Shown here: piece by piece, positions 15,401 to 24,138 of the stretch
How the letters are laid out: every line of letters starts with the position of its first letter
How positions within the stretch are numbered: position 1 is the stretch's first letter
Assembly (NCBI GenBank): GCA_025359105.1
Contig: JANYHK010000094.1
Location: 55,508 to 119,507, forward strand
Direction of reading: 5' to 3'
DNA length: 64,000 nucleotides
DNA from: Myxococcales bacterium
GTDB lineage: Bacteria; Myxococcota_A; Polyangia; Polyangiales; Polyangiaceae
The notes under the pieces: model-generated
What the model was told of the DNA's origin: nothing
Seen by the model: the letters and a program-made list of their open reading frames with translations, nothing else
Databases searched by the model: none
Made by a program: the position numbers and the translations under genes

Positions 15401-16066
15401 GTGCCCTCGGACGCGACGACCCAAGACAACTCGCTGGAATTGCTAGGAAAGGCCTCTGACGAGGTCGATCCGGAGCTCGTTTCTCTTCCGGACCCCCCAC
15501 GGGGTGAGCGGCGGGTGACCCTCCTTGTCCTCGCCATGACGGCCGCGGCGTCGGGGGCGATGGTGGTCTCGCTCTGGCGGGACGCGGCCTACGCGTTCTC
15601 CGCCTCGCGGGAGGCCGATCTCGGCGAGCTGCGCAGCGCGCCCGCGTCGGCTTTCGCCCCGAACGCTTTCGTCCAGGCCCGCGGCATGCTCGGCGCGGCC
15701 GGAGCGATTCGCTACGAGCGCCCCTTTGCCGCGGACTCGTTCCGCGTGTCGCCGGTGGCCGGCCGGCCCGACGTCTACGTCGAGGTCCGGGTCCCCGCCG
15801 GCGAAGAGACCTCCCGCTACGTCCCGCCCTCCGAGCTCCACGGCCGCCTCATGCGCTTCGACGCGACGGGCCCGCGTCATCGCGGCCTCCGCGCGGCGAT
15901 CGCCGAGCGCACGGGGACGCCCGTGCCGGCGAACGCGTGGCTGCTCGTCGACGGCGAGGCACCAGAGCAGGCGCGGTGGGCCGTCGCGCTCGTCGCGATG
16001 TTCCTCGGCTTCGCGATGTGGAACGCCGCGGCGATCGCCCGACTGATGCGCCGCGTGAGGTCCTGA
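15401..16066 (+). CDS. two-span membrane protein of unknown function
   Basis: A 221-residue protein I do not recognise. An acidic N-terminus (about 40 residues) leads to a membrane helix (LLVLAMTAAASGAMVVSLW). A domain of about 120 residues follows (RPDVYVEVRVPAGEETSRYV), then a second helix near the C-terminus (VALVAMFLGFAMWNAAAI) and a basic end. The middle domain should be periplasmic. The GTG at 15401 is chosen because upstream sequence is non-coding in character and a TATACT lies just before it. A hairpin follows the stop codon. Confidence 0.75.
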   Translation: MPSDATTQDNSLELLGKASDEVDPELVSLPDPPRGERRVTLLVLAMTAAASGAMVVSLWRDAAYAFSASREADLGELRSAPASAFAPNAFVQARGMLGAAGAIRYERPFAADSFRVSPVAGRPDVYVEVRVPAGEETSRYVPPSELHGRLMRFDATGPRHRGLRAAIAERTGTPVPANAWLLVDGEAPEQARWAVALVAMFLGFAMWNAAAIARLMRRVRS

Positions 16067-16083
16067 GCAGGGTCGGTCCAGCT

Positions 16084-16106
16084 TGGCTAGCTAGCTAAGC
16101 TAGCCA
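16084..16106. terminator. TAGC-rich hairpin between convergent genes
   Basis: TGGCTAGC and GCTAGCCA form a perfect 8-bp stem with loop TAGCTAA. TAG and TAA codons fall in several frames, and CCAG repeats follow. The AT-richness and lack of coding potential suit a transcription/translation barrier between the convergent units; there is no T-tract. Confidence 0.5.
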
Positions 16107-16126
16107 GCAAGCCAGCCAGCCAGCGA

Positions 16127-16637
16127 CTACGCCGTCGCCGAGGACGGGACCGCGCTCGTGGCGACGCGGGAGACGCGCTCGAGCAGCTCGGGCACGAGCG
16201 CAGCCGTCGGCGCGACGTGCGTGCAGGGGCCGCCGCGAAGGACGGATTCGCGTTGCCCGCGATCGAGCACGCCGATGAGGATCGAGCAACCCGCCGTCGC
16301 GCCCTGCAGGAGCCCGAGCGGTGTGTCGCTGACCTTCGCGACCCGCGCCGGATCACGCACGTCGAGCTCGCGCATTGCGTGGGGCACCATGTCGGGGAAC
16401 AGTGCGTGGCGCGGCACGTCGCTCGCGGTGACGCAGACGTCGACGAGCTCGCCGCCGAGCCAGCCGAGCCGCGCGAGCGCGTCGTGCGCGTCCATGCGCG
16501 GACGAGCCGTCGTGAGCGCGACCTTGAGCCCGCGCGCGCGCAGGCGGCGCAGCGCCGGCGTCGAACACCTCGCGGAGGGATTCAGCTCGGAGATCGGCGA
16601 CCGCGTCAAAGTCGAAGACGACGAATTCGATCGGCAT
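16127..16637 (-). pseudogene. decayed phosphonatase-like HAD hydrolase
   Basis: Reading from 16637, MPIEFVVFDFD is the start of a HAD phosphatase with its nucleophile Asp, but the frame then becomes nonsense. In another frame, from about 16609, the rest of the fold continues: ALRRLRARGLKVALTTARP, DALARLGWLGGELVDVCV, PDMV and a tail with THVAPTAALVPELL. The cap domain, usually 60-70 residues between these parts, is missing. The late motif reads VSDTPLGLLQG instead of the usual GDTxxD. A deletion plus frameshift and a lost acidic residue indicate a pseudogene. Confidence 0.72.
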
Positions 16638-16774
16638 GCGCGAAGGAATACCTGGCCAACGTAGCGGGCCCGAAAACTCCCGGTGAGCTCTCGGAAGATT
16701 GCGCGCGGCGGACTCCGTCACAATGTGGCGATCGATACGTTTGCGGCACCGAGCAGCCACCTCCGTCGGCTATC

Positions 16775-18292
16775 ATGCCCCGCATGCGCATGCCTTCGCT
16801 CGGGATAATCGGAGTCGGCGGCACCCTCGTGGCCTTTGCTGCGGGCGTGCTCGCCAGCTGTAGCTCGGGCGACGCCAAGAGCAAGACCGCGCCCGACCAA
16901 GACGCGGCCGGCGCGAGCTTGACGTACTCCCCGCAGGGCTGCGCGTACACCGTGACGCCCCCCGACACGCGCGCCTTCGCCGATCTCGCGCTCGACGACG
17001 CCGCCGCGAGCGCCGACGCGCCGGGCGCCACGCCCCTCCGCGTGCGCCTCGGCCTCGGCGGCGGCACGACGAAGGCCGGGCCCGGGTACGCCGATCCGAC
17101 GACCTCGGCGGTCTTCACCTGGCAGACCTCGGCGTCCGGCAAGGCCGCGCGCGTCCGAATGGGGACGAACGCAGCCGCCCTCTCCGACGTCCATGCCGGC
17201 TATTCGTGGACGACGCCCGCCCCGACGCTGGGCTTCGGCACCAACGAGCCGGCGACGTACATGCACGAGGTGCACGTCTGCGGCCTCCAGCCGGCGACGA
17301 CGTACTACTACCAGGTCGGCGGTGGCGCGGCGGGCAAGGAAGCGTGGAGCGCGACGCAGCAATTCACCACGGTGCCGGCGAGCGGCAAGATCACCGTCGG
17401 CGTCCTCGGCGACGCGCGCGACAAGGTCGACACCTGGCGCCTCGTCCAGACGCGCATGCGCGACGCGGCCGTCGCGATGCAGCTGATGAGCGGCGACATC
17501 GTCGACTTCGGGGCGAGCGAGGCCCTGTACGAGACGTGGCTCGACGCCGCGTGGAAGGACGGCAGCGGCAAGCTGGTCACCCTCGGGCAGCAGATGATCG
17601 TGCCCATCGCCGGCAACCACGAGAACGAGGCGGCCCGCTTCTATGCGAATTTTGCGCTCCCCGGCGACATGGAGCAGTACGCGTCGTTCGACGTCGGCAA
17701 CACGCACGTCGTTCTGATCGACGATCAGCCCATCTCTGGAGGCGCCACCGGCGAGCAGGCCGCCGCGATCCTGAAGTGGCTCGACGCCGATCTCGCCAAG
17801 GCCGCCGCCGACAAGGCCGCGCACCCGTTCATCGTCGCGGTGAGCCATCGCGGGCTGTTCACGACGGCGCTCCACGCCAACGACGGGGACATCCACACCA
17901 CGCGCGCCGCTCTCGTGCCGATCTTCGACAAGTACCACGTCGATCTGGTGCTCAACGGCCACGACCACGAGTTCGAGCGGAGCAAGCCCCTCAAGGCCGG
18001 CCCCGATCCGGCGGCCGCGCCCGTCATCGGCGCGACGCCGGCGGACGGAACGATCTACGTCGTGAACGCCGGGGCCGGCGCCGATCCGTACAAGGTCGGT
18101 ACGTACGCGTCGAACACGCGGGACGTGCGCACCGATGGCAGCCCGCTCGCGACACAGTTCGGCGACGGCACGCCGTACATCGGCTGTTACGCGCTCATGA
18201 CCGTCGAGGGAAAGACGCTGACCCTCAAGAGCTATGGCCTCCGCACCTCGGGCGCCGACGACGAGCTCGACACGCTCACCCTGACGAAATGA
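16775..18292 (+). CDS. purple acid phosphatase-like metallophosphoesterase lipoprotein
   Basis: A 505-residue exported phosphoesterase. The lipoprotein signal ends GVLASCSSG. Residues about 60-210 form the fibronectin-like domain of purple acid phosphatases (SAVFTWQTSASGKAARVRMG, VCGLQPATTYYYQVGG). The metallophosphatase domain follows with GVLGDARD, LMSGDIVDFG, IAGNHENE, AVSHRG and LNGHDHEFER, giving the expected dimetal ligands. Its stop overlaps the start of the porin gene by ATGA, so the products are coupled; release and uptake of phosphate or a related nutrient is a reasonable inference. Mets at 16784 and 16790 are alternative starts. Confidence 0.9.
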   Translation: MPRMRMPSLGIIGVGGTLVAFAAGVLASCSSGDAKSKTAPDQDAAGASLTYSPQGCAYTVTPPDTRAFADLALDDAAASADAPGATPLRVRLGLGGGTTKAGPGYADPTTSAVFTWQTSASGKAARVRMGTNAAALSDVHAGYSWTTPAPTLGFGTNEPATYMHEVHVCGLQPATTYYYQVGGGAAGKEAWSATQQFTTVPASGKITVGVLGDARDKVDTWRLVQTRMRDAAVAMQLMSGDIVDFGASEALYETWLDAAWKDGSGKLVTLGQQMIVPIAGNHENEAARFYANFALPGDMEQYASFDVGNTHVVLIDDQPISGGATGEQAAAILKWLDADLAKAAADKAAHPFIVAVSHRGLFTTALHANDGDIHTTRAALVPIFDKYHVDLVLNGHDHEFERSKPLKAGPDPAAAPVIGATPADGTIYVVNAGAGADPYKVGTYASNTRDVRTDGSPLATQFGDGTPYIGCYALMTVEGKTLTLKSYGLRTSGADDELDTLTLTK

Positions 18293-19806
18293 CCATGAGG
18301 CGCCTCTCGCTCGCGCTGGGCGCTTCCCTGGCGGCGCTTCTCCTCGCGTCGCCCGCCGCGGCCGACGACGCGATCCCGAGTCCGACTCCGAGTCCGACTC
18401 CGACTCCGACTCCGAGTCCGAGTCCGAGTCCGACTCCGAGTCCGAGTCCGAGTCCGACTCCGACTCCGCGGGAGGCGACCTTCGTGGTGGGTCGCTGGGC
18501 GACGACGCTCTACGGATTCCTGAAGGCCGACGCTCTCTACGACACCACGCAGAGCTTCGGCGATCTCGCCGGTGGCGGTCTCGTCGAGCGACCGAACGGG
18601 CATCCGCCGCCCCCGCCGGCGACGCCGATCAACTTTCGCGGTGAGCATCCGCGCGCGCAGCTGAGTCTGCGCGACTCGCGCTTCGGGATCCGCGTGAAGG
18701 CGCCAGAGACGGCCCGCGTGCGGCCTTCGGCGACGCTGGAGCTCGATTTCTTCGGCACGCTGCCGGCGACCGCGACCGAGGCGCAGACGTTCACCACGCC
18801 AGTGCCGCGCATGCGCCACGGTTACGTGAAGCTCGAAACGCCGTACGTCGATTTCCTCGCCGGGCAGACGTGGCACGTCTTCGGCTGGCAGAACACCTAC
18901 CACCCGGCGTCGGTCCAGGCGCAAGGCCTCCCCGGCCAGCTCTACAACCGCTCGCCGCAGCTGCGCGTCTCCAAGTCGATGGTAGGGGCGGCCGTCGGCG
19001 TCGAGGCGGCCCTCGCGGTGCTGCGTCCTCCTCAGCGCGACTCGGGCATGCCCGAGCTCGCCGGCGGCGCGCGCGTGCTCTTCCCCGGATGGACCGGCCT
19101 CACGACGGCTGGCGCGACCGGGACGTCCATCCAGCCGCTCTCCGTCGCGATCACCGGGGACTTCAGGAATGTCGCGCTCCCCGAGTTCACGGCGCTGCCG
19201 AAGGACACCATCGCCAAGACGATGCCCTCGGTCGCCTTCGACGCCTACGTGCCCATCGTTCCCGCGACCGAGACGCAGAAGGACGACGCGCTCAGCATGA
19301 CCGGCGAGCTCGTCCTGGGCCAGGGCGTCGCCGACCTCTACACGAACGGCATCGGTGGCGTCGCGATGCCCAACGTCGCCAACAATACGGGCCTGAACCC
19401 GGCGCCGACCTACCCGCAAAACATCGACAACGGCATCGTCGTCTTCGACCTGGACGGCAACCTCCGCGCGGTCAAATGGACCACGCTCATCGCCGGCGCC
19501 CAGTACTACGTGCACGGGACGGACGGACGCCTCTGGCTCGCCATCAACTACGCGCACATGGAGTCGAGCAACGCGCGCAGCTTCACGCGCCCGTACGCGG
19601 CGACCCTGCCCGATCCTCAGGCGGCGTACTACGTGTCGGCGACGCAGGTCCGCGACTCGATCGATTTTTTCGACGTCAACGTGTTCGGCGAGCCGGTCGA
19701 CGGGTTGCGCCTCGGCTTCGAGGGGGCCGTGTACGTCGACCGCTACGCGGACGGCGTTCGCGCGGTGAACCGGCGCGTGGATTTCGGGACCATCTGGATG
19801 TTCTGA
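18289..19806 (+). CDS. DcaP-like outer-membrane porin with Pro-Ser/Thr linker
   Basis: A 505-residue outer-membrane protein. The signal peptide ends SPAAADD. A 30-residue Pro-Ser/Pro-Thr linker encoded by a hexanucleotide repeat follows, then a barrel opening TTLYGFLKADALYDTTQ, as in DcaP-type porins. Further support comes from YVDFLAGQTWHVFGW, many amphipathic strands and the terminal Phe (GTIWMF). The ATG overlaps the stop of the phosphatase gene (ATGA), which implies translational coupling. Another Met lies two codons in. The solute is unknown. Confidence 0.85.
   Translation: MTMRRLSLALGASLAALLLASPAAADDAIPSPTPSPTPTPTPSPSPSPTPSPSPSPTPTPREATFVVGRWATTLYGFLKADALYDTTQSFGDLAGGGLVERPNGHPPPPPATPINFRGEHPRAQLSLRDSRFGIRVKAPETARVRPSATLELDFFGTLPATATEAQTFTTPVPRMRHGYVKLETPYVDFLAGQTWHVFGWQNTYHPASVQAQGLPGQLYNRSPQLRVSKSMVGAAVGVEAALAVLRPPQRDSGMPELAGGARVLFPGWTGLTTAGATGTSIQPLSVAITGDFRNVALPEFTALPKDTIAKTMPSVAFDAYVPIVPATETQKDDALSMTGELVLGQGVADLYTNGIGGVAMPNVANNTGLNPAPTYPQNIDNGIVVFDLDGNLRAVKWTTLIAGAQYYVHGTDGRLWLAINYAHMESSNARSFTRPYAATLPDPQAAYYVSATQVRDSIDFFDVNVFGEPVDGLRLGFEGAVYVDRYADGVRAVNRRVDFGTIWMF
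18376..18465 (+). repeat. 15-unit hexanucleotide microsatellite
   Basis: Fifteen consecutive CCGAGT or CCGACT units encode a (Pro-Ser/Thr) linker in the porin. Slippage would change linker length by two residues per unit and keep the frame. Confidence 0.9.
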
Positions 19807-19921
19807 GCTCCATCGCGGGCTCGCGCACATTGCCCTTCACTCGGACGTCCTCCAGCGGTGGCACGAAGCGAACCTGGAGAATCGTTTCGCGCTCAAGGAT
19901 CTCGTTCGCCAAGCCGTCTAC

Positions 19922-21442
19922 TTGTTTGTGAAGTCCGCCGTCGCCACCACGTGGTCCCGCGAACCGACGACCCAGAACGGGGCGCGCAAGCGGGCCGAGC
20001 CCGGCCAGGCGCCGCTCAGCTTGATAGCGGCCCGCATCGTGCAGGAGGCCGTCGGTGAGGACGTGTCGGTCGCCGACCTCTCGAGGCTCGCGATGTCCGA
20101 CCCCGGCTTTGCCGCTCGCGTGGTGACGATCGTGAACAGCGCCGCGTACGGCCAGCGCAGGGCCGTGACGGACGTGAGGCAGGCGTGCTCGCTGCTCGGC
20201 GTTCGCGGCCTTCGCAACGTGGCCCTCGCGCTCGTCGTCAGCGACATGGTCCCGACCGGCGACGACGGCACCGTGCTTCTCACGACGTCGCTTCGTCGCG
20301 CGGTCGCGTCGCGGCTCATCGCCGAGACCCTCGGTAGTAGCTACGTCGACGACGCATTCACCGTCGGCCTCTTCCTCGAGATCGGGACCCTCGCGCTCGC
20401 GCGGACCGACGTGGCCGGTGCGGCGAACGTCGCCCGCATGCCGGCAGCGCACCGTCTGGTCGTCGAGCGCGCGTTCGGCTACGACGAACACCCCGCTGCC
20501 GGGGCCGCGCTGGGCGAGAAAATGAAGCTGGCGCCCGGCGTGGTCGAAGCGATTGCGCGGCACCACGACGCCGTCGTGCCCTCGTCCGAGCTCGCGAAGA
20601 TTGCTTGGGCGGCCGAGCGGGTCGCCGGCGCATGGGAGTGCGGAGACGTCGAGGGCATCCGTCAGGACGCGGTCAAGGCCCTCACGGCCGTCGGAGTCTC
20701 CGAGGCGGCAGTCGAAGGACTGCTCCGCAGCATCCCCGAGCTCGTGACGGCCGCGGCCGGGACCTTCAATCGACCGATCGACGCGCAGACCGACCTCGAG
20801 GACCTCGCCAGGGACGCGAACGCTCGCCTGGTCGAGCTCAACTTCGGCTACGAGCAGCTCGTCCGGCGCATGGAAGCGCTCCTCCGGGAGAAGCAGGTGC
20901 TCGCCGACGAGCTCAAGGCAGCGAACGCCGAGCTCACGAGCCTCGCCACGACCGACGCGCTGACCGGTCTGCCGAACAAGCGCTACCTCGTCGACGCGTT
21001 GGCGCGCGACGTGGCCCGCGCCGACCGCGCCGGCACGTCGCTGGCGGTGGTCATGCTCGACGTCGACCACTTCAAGAAGTTCAACGACACGTGGGGGCAC
21101 CGGACGGGCGACCTGGTCCTCGCGGCGGTCGGCGCGGTGCTGAAGAGGAGCGTGCGCGTCGGCGACATCCCGGCGCGCTACGGTGGGGAGGAGTTCACGG
21201 CGATCCTGCCCGGAGCGGATCCCGAAGGGGCGCGCGTGGTCGCCGAGCGTATCCGCGCGGCGCTCGAGGCGACCGAGGTGGCGGGCCCGAAGGGACCGCT
21301 CAAGGTGACCGCGAGCTTCGGGGTCGCGATCGTGAAGGGGCCCAACTGCCAGGGCGCCGCCGAAACGCTGGTGGCCCGCGCCGACGCGGCGCTCTACGAG
21401 GCGAAGCGCGCCGGCCGTAACTGCGTCGTGGTGGCGACGTAG
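19922..21442 (+). CDS. HDOD-GGDEF diguanylate cyclase
   Basis: About 506 residues. An N-terminal HDOD domain spans about 30-230 (LSLIAARIVQEA, IVNSAAYGQRRAVTDVRQA, LLGVRGLRNVALAL). A coiled linker near 290-335 leads to a GGDEF domain (TTDALTGLPNKRYL, VMLDVDHFKKFND, active site YGGEEF). An RVGD I-site suggests product inhibition by cyclic di-GMP. It should make cyclic di-GMP in response to an unknown HDOD input. The start is uncertain: TTG 19922 and GTG 19928 are possible, yet coding-like sequence in frame continues upstream to about 19805 without an ATG, GTG or TTG. The 3' end overlaps the convergent Ppx gene by 49 bp. Confidence 0.9.
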   Translation: MFVKSAVATTWSREPTTQNGARKRAEPGQAPLSLIAARIVQEAVGEDVSVADLSRLAMSDPGFAARVVTIVNSAAYGQRRAVTDVRQACSLLGVRGLRNVALALVVSDMVPTGDDGTVLLTTSLRRAVASRLIAETLGSSYVDDAFTVGLFLEIGTLALARTDVAGAANVARMPAAHRLVVERAFGYDEHPAAGAALGEKMKLAPGVVEAIARHHDAVVPSSELAKIAWAAERVAGAWECGDVEGIRQDAVKALTAVGVSEAAVEGLLRSIPELVTAAAGTFNRPIDAQTDLEDLARDANARLVELNFGYEQLVRRMEALLREKQVLADELKAANAELTSLATTDALTGLPNKRYLVDALARDVARADRAGTSLAVVMLDVDHFKKFNDTWGHRTGDLVLAAVGAVLKRSVRVGDIPARYGGEEFTAILPGADPEGARVVAERIRAALEATEVAGPKGPLKVTASFGVAIVKGPNCQGAAETLVARADAALYEAKRAGRNCVVVAT

Positions 21443-22962
21443 GGCGGCACGTTCTTGGCGGGCTCGAGGACGACGTCGAGCCCGAAGACGTCGCGGAACA
21501 AGGAGGCCTTCTCGAGGACCGTCCACTCTTCGAGCTCGCGATCCTCGGCGCCCGCGATCTCCAGACGAACGCGGCTCTTGCCCGCGGTGGCGCGCAGGCC
21601 GAAGACCTTGCCCTTGTGCTCGCGGTCGAGCGCGTCGGCGATGCGGAGCATGGCGGCGAGGCCGCGGACGGCGGCGCGCGCTTCGTTGCCGAGCTCGCGG
21701 AAGTTGGGGTGCGCCTCGCTGGGGGCGCTCTTCCTGTGGTAGCGGGCGACGTTGGCGACGACCGCGCGCTCCTCGGGCGACAGCCCCATGATGTCGGAGT
21801 GCAGGATGAGGTAGTAGCCGTGCTTGTGGTGCCCGTCGTAGCGGACGAAGTCGCCGACGTCGTGCAGCAGCGCCCCGGCCTGCAGCAGCAAGCGCTCGCG
21901 CGCGCCGAGGTGGTGGAGGTCCGCGAGATCGTCGAAGAGGCGGCAGGCGAGCGCGCTCACCTTCTCGCCGTGCGCTTCGTCCCACTCGAACTTGCGACCG
22001 AGTCGGCGACACGCCTCGAGCACCGCGGCGTCGTGCCCGGGCGCGTCCCAGGCCTGGAAGTGACGGAGCGCGAGCTCGTGGAGGATGCCCTCCTTCACGC
22101 CGACGCCCGGCGTCGCTATCTCGGCCACGTCGAGCGCGTCGGCGATCCGCCCGAAGATCATCGCGGCGGGCACGATGGTGTCGGCGCGGTCGGGGCGGAG
22201 ATCGTACGCACGCTCCCGCGCCGCCGGCGTCATCTGCACAAGCTTGGCGAGCAGCGTCTTCATCTTCGCGACGTCGGCGCTGCCGCCGCGGCCCGGGCAC
22301 AAATATGCGAGCGCGTCGACGTTGCCGCCGGTGCCGACGACGTGGACCACGCGGGCTCGCAGGAGCCTCGGGAGGATGGGCGAGAGAACGCGGTCGATCG
22401 CTTCGCGGACGAGCCGCTGGGCGCGCTTGTCGACGACGCCACGGCCGGCGAGGTACGTCTCGAGTAGCCTCACCGTCCCGAGCGGCAGGGAGACGGCGAA
22501 GGTCGCCGCGCCGTCCTCGATCGCCGTGAGCTCAGTGGAGCCGCCGCCGACGTCGACGAGGAGCGTGGGGCCGTCGAATGTGCGCTCGCGCAGCACCGCC
22601 TCCTGCACGATGCGCGCTTCCTCGATGCCCTCGATGACTTCGAGGTCGATCCCTGCCTCACGCCGGGCGCGCTCGGCCAGGGTGGCGCCGTTCTCCGCCT
22701 CCCGCACCGCGCTCGTGGCGACGGCACGGTAGGAGACCACCCGCTCGAGGTCCATCCGCTCGCGGAAGCTCTTCAGCGCCTTGCACGCGTCGCCGAGTGC
22801 CGCGCCGGACAGACGCTTGGTGACGAACACCTCACGGCCCAGCCGCACGGGAGCGCGAAGCTGCACCACCTCGCGCCAGCTCCCCGGTCCGTCCGCCTCG
22901 ACGATGCGAAGCCGGAGCGCGTTGGAGCCGACGTCGATCGCGGCGAAGCGGGCGGTGCTCAT
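21394..22962 (-). CDS. Ppx/GppA phosphatase with C-terminal HD domain
   Basis: A 522-residue cytoplasmic enzyme of the exopolyphosphatase/pppGpp phosphatase family. The ASKHA ATPase-like half has AAIDVGSNALRLRI, the second phosphate loop LLVDVGGGSTEL and VVGTGGNVDALAYL. The HD half carries ALLHDVGDFVRYDGHHKHGYY. It may degrade polyphosphate or pppGpp, a role that fits the phosphate-response genes 8 kb away. The start at MSTARFAAIDVGSN is chosen over an upstream Met because the family begins just before the first phosphate loop. It overlaps the end of the HDOD-GGDEF gene tail to tail. Confidence 0.93.
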   Translation of the reverse strand: MSTARFAAIDVGSNALRLRIVEADGPGSWREVVQLRAPVRLGREVFVTKRLSGAALGDACKALKSFRERMDLERVVSYRAVATSAVREAENGATLAERARREAGIDLEVIEGIEEARIVQEAVLRERTFDGPTLLVDVGGGSTELTAIEDGAATFAVSLPLGTVRLLETYLAGRGVVDKRAQRLVREAIDRVLSPILPRLLRARVVHVVGTGGNVDALAYLCPGRGGSADVAKMKTLLAKLVQMTPAARERAYDLRPDRADTIVPAAMIFGRIADALDVAEIATPGVGVKEGILHELALRHFQAWDAPGHDAAVLEACRRLGRKFEWDEAHGEKVSALACRLFDDLADLHHLGARERLLLQAGALLHDVGDFVRYDGHHKHGYYLILHSDIMGLSPEERAVVANVARYHRKSAPSEAHPNFRELGNEARAAVRGLAAMLRIADALDREHKGKVFGLRATAGKSRVRLEIAGAEDRELEEWTVLEKASLFRDVFGLDVVLEPAKNVPPYVATTTQLRPARFAS

Positions 22963-23185
22963 CTCGGCCCCGAATGTGAGGGGCGTCCTCGTCGCGGCGG
23001 GGTCGCCCGTGTGACGTTTGTGCAAAGTCCCGAGGTCTCCCCGGGCTCTTCACGCGCTCGTCACCAGCACCGCGCAGGCTCTGCAGGTCATGAGCGCTCT
23101 GGAAGCCATGGGGGTGGTCGCGTTCGCGTTCGCGCTGCTCTTCGTCGTCCATCGCACGACGGGCTGAGCCGCGGGACTCCCTGGG

Positions 23186-23560
23186 TCAGGCGGCGGCGGT
23201 CAGCTTCCGGACGGTCGCCACGATGATCTCCTCGCGCACCGGCTTCACCATCCAGGCCCGGGCCCCGAGCGCCTTCGCCTTCTCCAGGAGCTCGGGGTGC
23301 CCCTCGGTCGTCAGCATCACGACGGCGAGGCGCGGGATGATCTTCTTCTCTGCGAGCTTCGCGAGAAGGTCGATACCGTTCATCCGCGGCATGGTGACGT
23401 CGCAGAAGACCATGGCGAGATCGGGCGTCGCCACGATCCGGTCGACACCGTCCTGTCCGTCCACCGCTTCGAGGACCTCGTAGCCCGCTTGCATGAGCAC
23501 CCACGTAAGCTGCTGCCGCACGATGGCGGAGTCCTCGACGATCAGAATCTTCGACGCCAT
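23186..23560 (-). CDS. CheY-like single-domain response regulator
   Basis: A 124-residue receiver domain with no output domain. It has ILIVEDSAIVRQQL (acidic pocket), the phosphoacceptor Asp in VFCDVTMPRMNG, the Thr in VVMLTTEG and the Lys in WMVKPVRE. It is the last gene of the FIST-kinase-CheX operon, 29 bp after the CheX-like gene, so it is probably phosphorylated by that kinase and dephosphorylated by the CheX-like protein. The start MASKILIVEDS is the normal one; an upstream Met would add a leader without family support. Confidence 0.93.
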   Translation of the reverse strand: MASKILIVEDSAIVRQQLTWVLMQAGYEVLEAVDGQDGVDRIVATPDLAMVFCDVTMPRMNGIDLLAKLAEKKIIPRLAVVMLTTEGHPELLEKAKALGARAWMVKPVREEIIVATVRKLTAAA

Positions 23561-23589
23561 GACATCTCCTCGAAGCGCGAACGCCCCTC

Positions 23590-24138
23590 TCAAAAGTGAA
23601 TGACTTTTCCTTCGGGCACTGGCTCGAGGGCCGGCCCGGTCTTCTCCGGCTCCCTGACGGTCGCCTCGAACCAGACGAACACTTCGTGGTCCCCGGCACG
23701 GAAGGCCTGATGTGCCGTCTTGCGTCCGCGGACCGTGACGAGCAGCGAGTGCCCGGACACGGCCCTGGGTAGCCTGGTCTCGACCGTGACGCCGAGCGTG
23801 CAGAGCCGGTTCTTGACGCGCCCGAGCAGCTGGTTGGAGAGCTCCATCGACCAGTCACGCACCAGCAGCCAGTCGGCGGCGGAGCTCGGCATCAGCCTCG
23901 CGCCGCGCCCGCTTCCGGGACGGGAGGAAGCGAAGAAGTCGAACGTGCTCAGAAAGACGATCTGGCCGGTCATTGCTTCGCCGGAGAAATCGATGATCCC
24001 GGCCGCGTGTTCGTCGGGGCGCTCGACGACGCTCCTGAGGTCGCCGCCGCTTCGAGGCGTGGCGTGGACGCCAATCATCGTGAGGAGGTCGACGCACGCG
24101 ACCGGCACGAATCGCGCGGTCGACTCGAGGAGCTTCAT
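23590..24138 (-). CDS. CheX-like phosphatase
   Basis: A 182-residue cytoplasmic protein. The segment MELSNQLLGRVKNRLCTLG carries the ExxN catalytic pair and following GxxKxxL helix of CheX/CheC phosphatases, which remove phosphate from CheY proteins. TGQIVFLSTFDFF before it fits a CheX core strand. The ATG overlaps the stop of the kinase gene (ATGA), indicating translational coupling. It lies between kinase and receiver genes, a strong contextual argument that it resets the receiver. Confidence 0.8.
   Translation of the reverse strand: MKLLESTARFVPVACVDLLTMIGVHATPRSGGDLRSVVERPDEHAAGIIDFSGEAMTGQIVFLSTFDFFASSRPGSGRGARLMPSSAADWLLVRDWSMELSNQLLGRVKNRLCTLGVTVETRLPRAVSGHSLLVTVRGRKTAHQAFRAGDHEVFVWFEATVREPEKTGPALEPVPEGKVIHF

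Noticed and set aside
16716..16722. CGTCACA before the purple-acid-phosphatase-like gene
   Set aside because: It matches one Pho-box half-site, but no second copy lies 11 bp away on either side.
23014..23026. ACGTTTGTGCAAA, also present at 36302-36314
   Set aside because: The two 13-base copies are in unrelated contexts (before the Ppx gene and after the porin terminator); two matches in 64 kb are too few to support a site.
23090..23167. 25-codon plus-strand frame MSALEAMGVVAFAFALLFVV with one hydrophobic stretch
   Set aside because: It could encode a tiny membrane peptide, but there is no clear ribosome site and GC-rich DNA often yields such frames.
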